A DNA stretch of 6,099 bases from Treponema sp. Its GTDB lineage: Bacteria > Spirochaetota > Spirochaetia > Treponematales > Breznakiellaceae. The translations under genes and the position numbers were made by a program. Shown one piece after another: positions 5,598-6,099 of this stretch. The notes under the pieces were generated by a model. It was not told the DNA's origin and ran no database searches. It saw nothing but the letters and a program-made list of their open reading frames with translations. Within the stretch, counting starts at the first letter, position 1; each line of letters begins with the position of its first letter. Location of the stretch: assembly GCA_031271075.1 (NCBI GenBank), contig JAISWN010000244.1, positions 1 to 6,099 of the forward strand. Reading direction: 5' to 3'.

Positions 5598-5723
5598 AAA
5601 TGAGGCTTTTGACCCAAATTTTCATCCGAAAACTCTCCGGGGCTCTACTTCGGTGTTTTTCCGCTACTCTTTCCCTCAAAAAAACGCAATTTTAGGTCTA
5701 GTTTCGGTAGTGTGAACAGGCTC
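5566..5723. mobile_element. 158-bp MITE-like element with 15-bp terminal inverted repeats
   Basis: GGGCCTGTTCACACT (5566-5580) is repeated inverted as AGTGTGAACAGGCTC (5709-5723), matching at 14 of 15 positions. Weaker similarity between the two ends continues for about 25-35 bases inward (a GAC..CCT..AAAATG block and a T-rich block followed by GA). No transposase is encoded; the only open frame inside is 31 codons. It is therefore either a non-autonomous element mobilised in trans or a relic of a larger insertion sequence. I could not find a convincing target duplication at the borders. It lies exactly at the 3' end of the unknown gene and could also act as a large hairpin in its transcript. 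Confidence 0.65.
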
Positions 5724-5920
5724 TAGTCAGCTATTCAAGCGGCCTCGTGGCGCACTACTCCACACCCTGTACTCTGTTATCCCCTACTCCCTCCAACTCC
5801 GCGGTTAAATTTTCCCTGTTTTCTCATATTCATTAACCTGAATCCGTACAGAAAATTCGCTAAGTCCTTATAATACAAGGAATTACGAGAGAATCGGCTT
5901 CACCCAACAGGTGAAAAAAA
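5724..5920. other. Gene-free spacer between the MITE-like element and the transposase
   Basis: No convincing coding region is seen in either direction. The left half contains pyrimidine-rich ACTCC/CTACTCC runs (5755-5800). CCTTATAATACAAGG (5866-5880) is a near-palindrome holding a perfect TATAAT (5869-5874), with only CGTACA 18 bp upstream as a -35, so a rightward promoter is possible but weak. TTCACC-CAACA-GGTGAA (5899-5915) is a 6-bp hairpin followed by A rather than T, hence not a plus-strand terminator. The left end of the insertion sequence probably lies somewhere in this stretch, but it cannot be fixed without its right end. Confidence 0.45.
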
Positions 5921-5992
5921 GATCACGCCTTTCCCTTTTTGTGATATAGTGTAATTGACAAAAAACTTAACCCAAGGAGAAAGGACGTGATC
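5921..5992 (+). promoter_or_regulatory. Inverted repeat sequestering the transposase ribosome site and start codon
   Basis: GATCACGCCTTTCCCTT (5921-5937) pairs with 5974-5992, giving 17 base pairs (7+6+4) interrupted only by single bulged A residues at 5978 and 5985. The right arm contains the whole Shine-Dalgarno AAGGAG and the GTG start. The left arm lies upstream of the likely transposase promoter, so only transcripts entering from outside would contain both arms. Each arm ends in a GATC site. Confidence 0.7.
5942..5950 (+). promoter_or_regulatory. Extended -10 promoter candidate of the transposase
   Basis: TGATATAGT matches the extended -10 form TGnTATAAT with one change in the hexamer. 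No good -35 is found 15-19 bp upstream. The predicted start near 5957 gives a leader of about 30 bases carrying AAGGAG (5974-5979) seven bases before the GTG, and excludes the left arm of the inverted repeat. Confidence 0.45.
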
Positions 5993-6099
5993 AAAATAGA
6001 AACTACCACAGAACGCATCGAAAGTAAAGGAGGGTTGCTACTCGCGGGGAAACTCGCCATAAAATCCGGGTTGCATAACATACACAGCGCGGTGGTGAA
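5987..6099 (+). CDS. Insertion-sequence transposase, IS1380-like (partial, N-terminus only)
   Basis: Only 37 complete codons lie in the window, read from GTG 5987 (MIKIETTTERIESKGGLLLAGKLAIKSGLHNIHSAVV), and the frame is open at the right edge. The pattern S-x-G-G-L-x-L, then a short amphipathic helix and G-L, resembles the N-terminus of IS1380-family DDE transposases such as that of ISEcp1 (for example LTSNAGLFLLLENAKSNGIF). The DDE catalytic residues would be further downstream, so the family call rests on this short stretch alone. Translation starts at GTG with a strong AAGGAG seven bases upstream, but both sit inside an inverted repeat that would mask them in read-through RNA. An alternative is another IS4-superfamily transposase. 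Confidence 0.6.
   Translation, partial: MIKIETTTERIESKGGLLLAGKLAIKSGLHNIHSAVV

Noticed and set aside
5600..5695. 31-codon open frame inside the inverted-repeat element
   Set aside because: It has no ribosome site, the composition is ordinary and the length is expected by chance.
5724..5800. Possible tRNA or CRISPR-like repeats in the spacer
   Set aside because: No cloverleaf can be drawn, and the ACTCC runs are short and irregular without repeat-spacer periodicity.
5899..5920. Hairpin TTCACC/GGTGAA with adjacent homopolymer, as a terminator
   Set aside because: The run is A on the plus strand, and on the minus strand the T-run precedes the stem, so neither direction fits a Rho-independent terminator.
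5955..5960. Perfect -35 hexamer TTGACA
   Set aside because: No -10-like sequence lies 15-19 bp downstream; that position falls in the transposase ribosome site.

Overview
The window reads as bacterial chromosome: moderately GC-rich genes with good Shine-Dalgarno sites, separated by AT-rich spacers and ending in a mobile-element boundary. My best guess for the source is a spirochaete, probably a Treponema-like (for example insect-gut) species. This rests on the ThyX sequence, which resembles treponemal ThyX from memory, and on the general style of the genome; no marker gene proves it.

Left part, all on the minus strand. Positions 1-377 hold the N-terminal 125 residues of a secreted RlpA-like double-psi beta-barrel protein that runs off the left edge. 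To its right lies a tight three-gene operon transcribed leftward: thyX (1482-2360), a phosphinothricin-type GNAT acetyltransferase (976-1485, 4-bp ATGA overlap with thyX), and a small multidrug-export-family membrane protein (491-973, GTG start, its ribosome binding site inside the end of the GNAT gene). The operon combines dTMP synthesis with what looks like a small-molecule acetylation/export pair.

Centre. A 235-bp divergent intergenic region (2361-2595) separates thyX from a rightward operon. It contains a perfect 16-bp palindrome, a related imperfect palindrome about three helical turns away, and a set of hairpins built on repeated TTGAG/CTCAA blocks. These are candidates for regulation of either or both operons.

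Rightward operon. An M20-family metallopeptidase/amidohydrolase of the PM20D1/carboxypeptidase-S type (2596-3945) is followed 13 bp later by a cation diffusion facilitator transporter (3959-4951). Overlapping the end of the transporter is an unrecognised 219-residue protein (4941-5597). A metal-dependent peptidase beside a divalent-cation transporter is a suggestive pairing, but the functional link is inference.

Right end. A 158-bp non-coding element with 15-bp terminal inverted repeats (5566-5723) sits at the 3' end of the unrecognised gene and supplies its last codons and stop. After about 260 bp of gene-free sequence, a transposase gene (IS1380-like, only the first 37 residues present) starts at 5987. 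Its ribosome binding site and start codon form one arm of a 17-bp-pair inverted repeat whose other arm lies upstream of the likely promoter. This arrangement would silence translation of read-through transcripts, and it is the most interesting regulatory structure in the window. I see no clearly new multi-gene system here.
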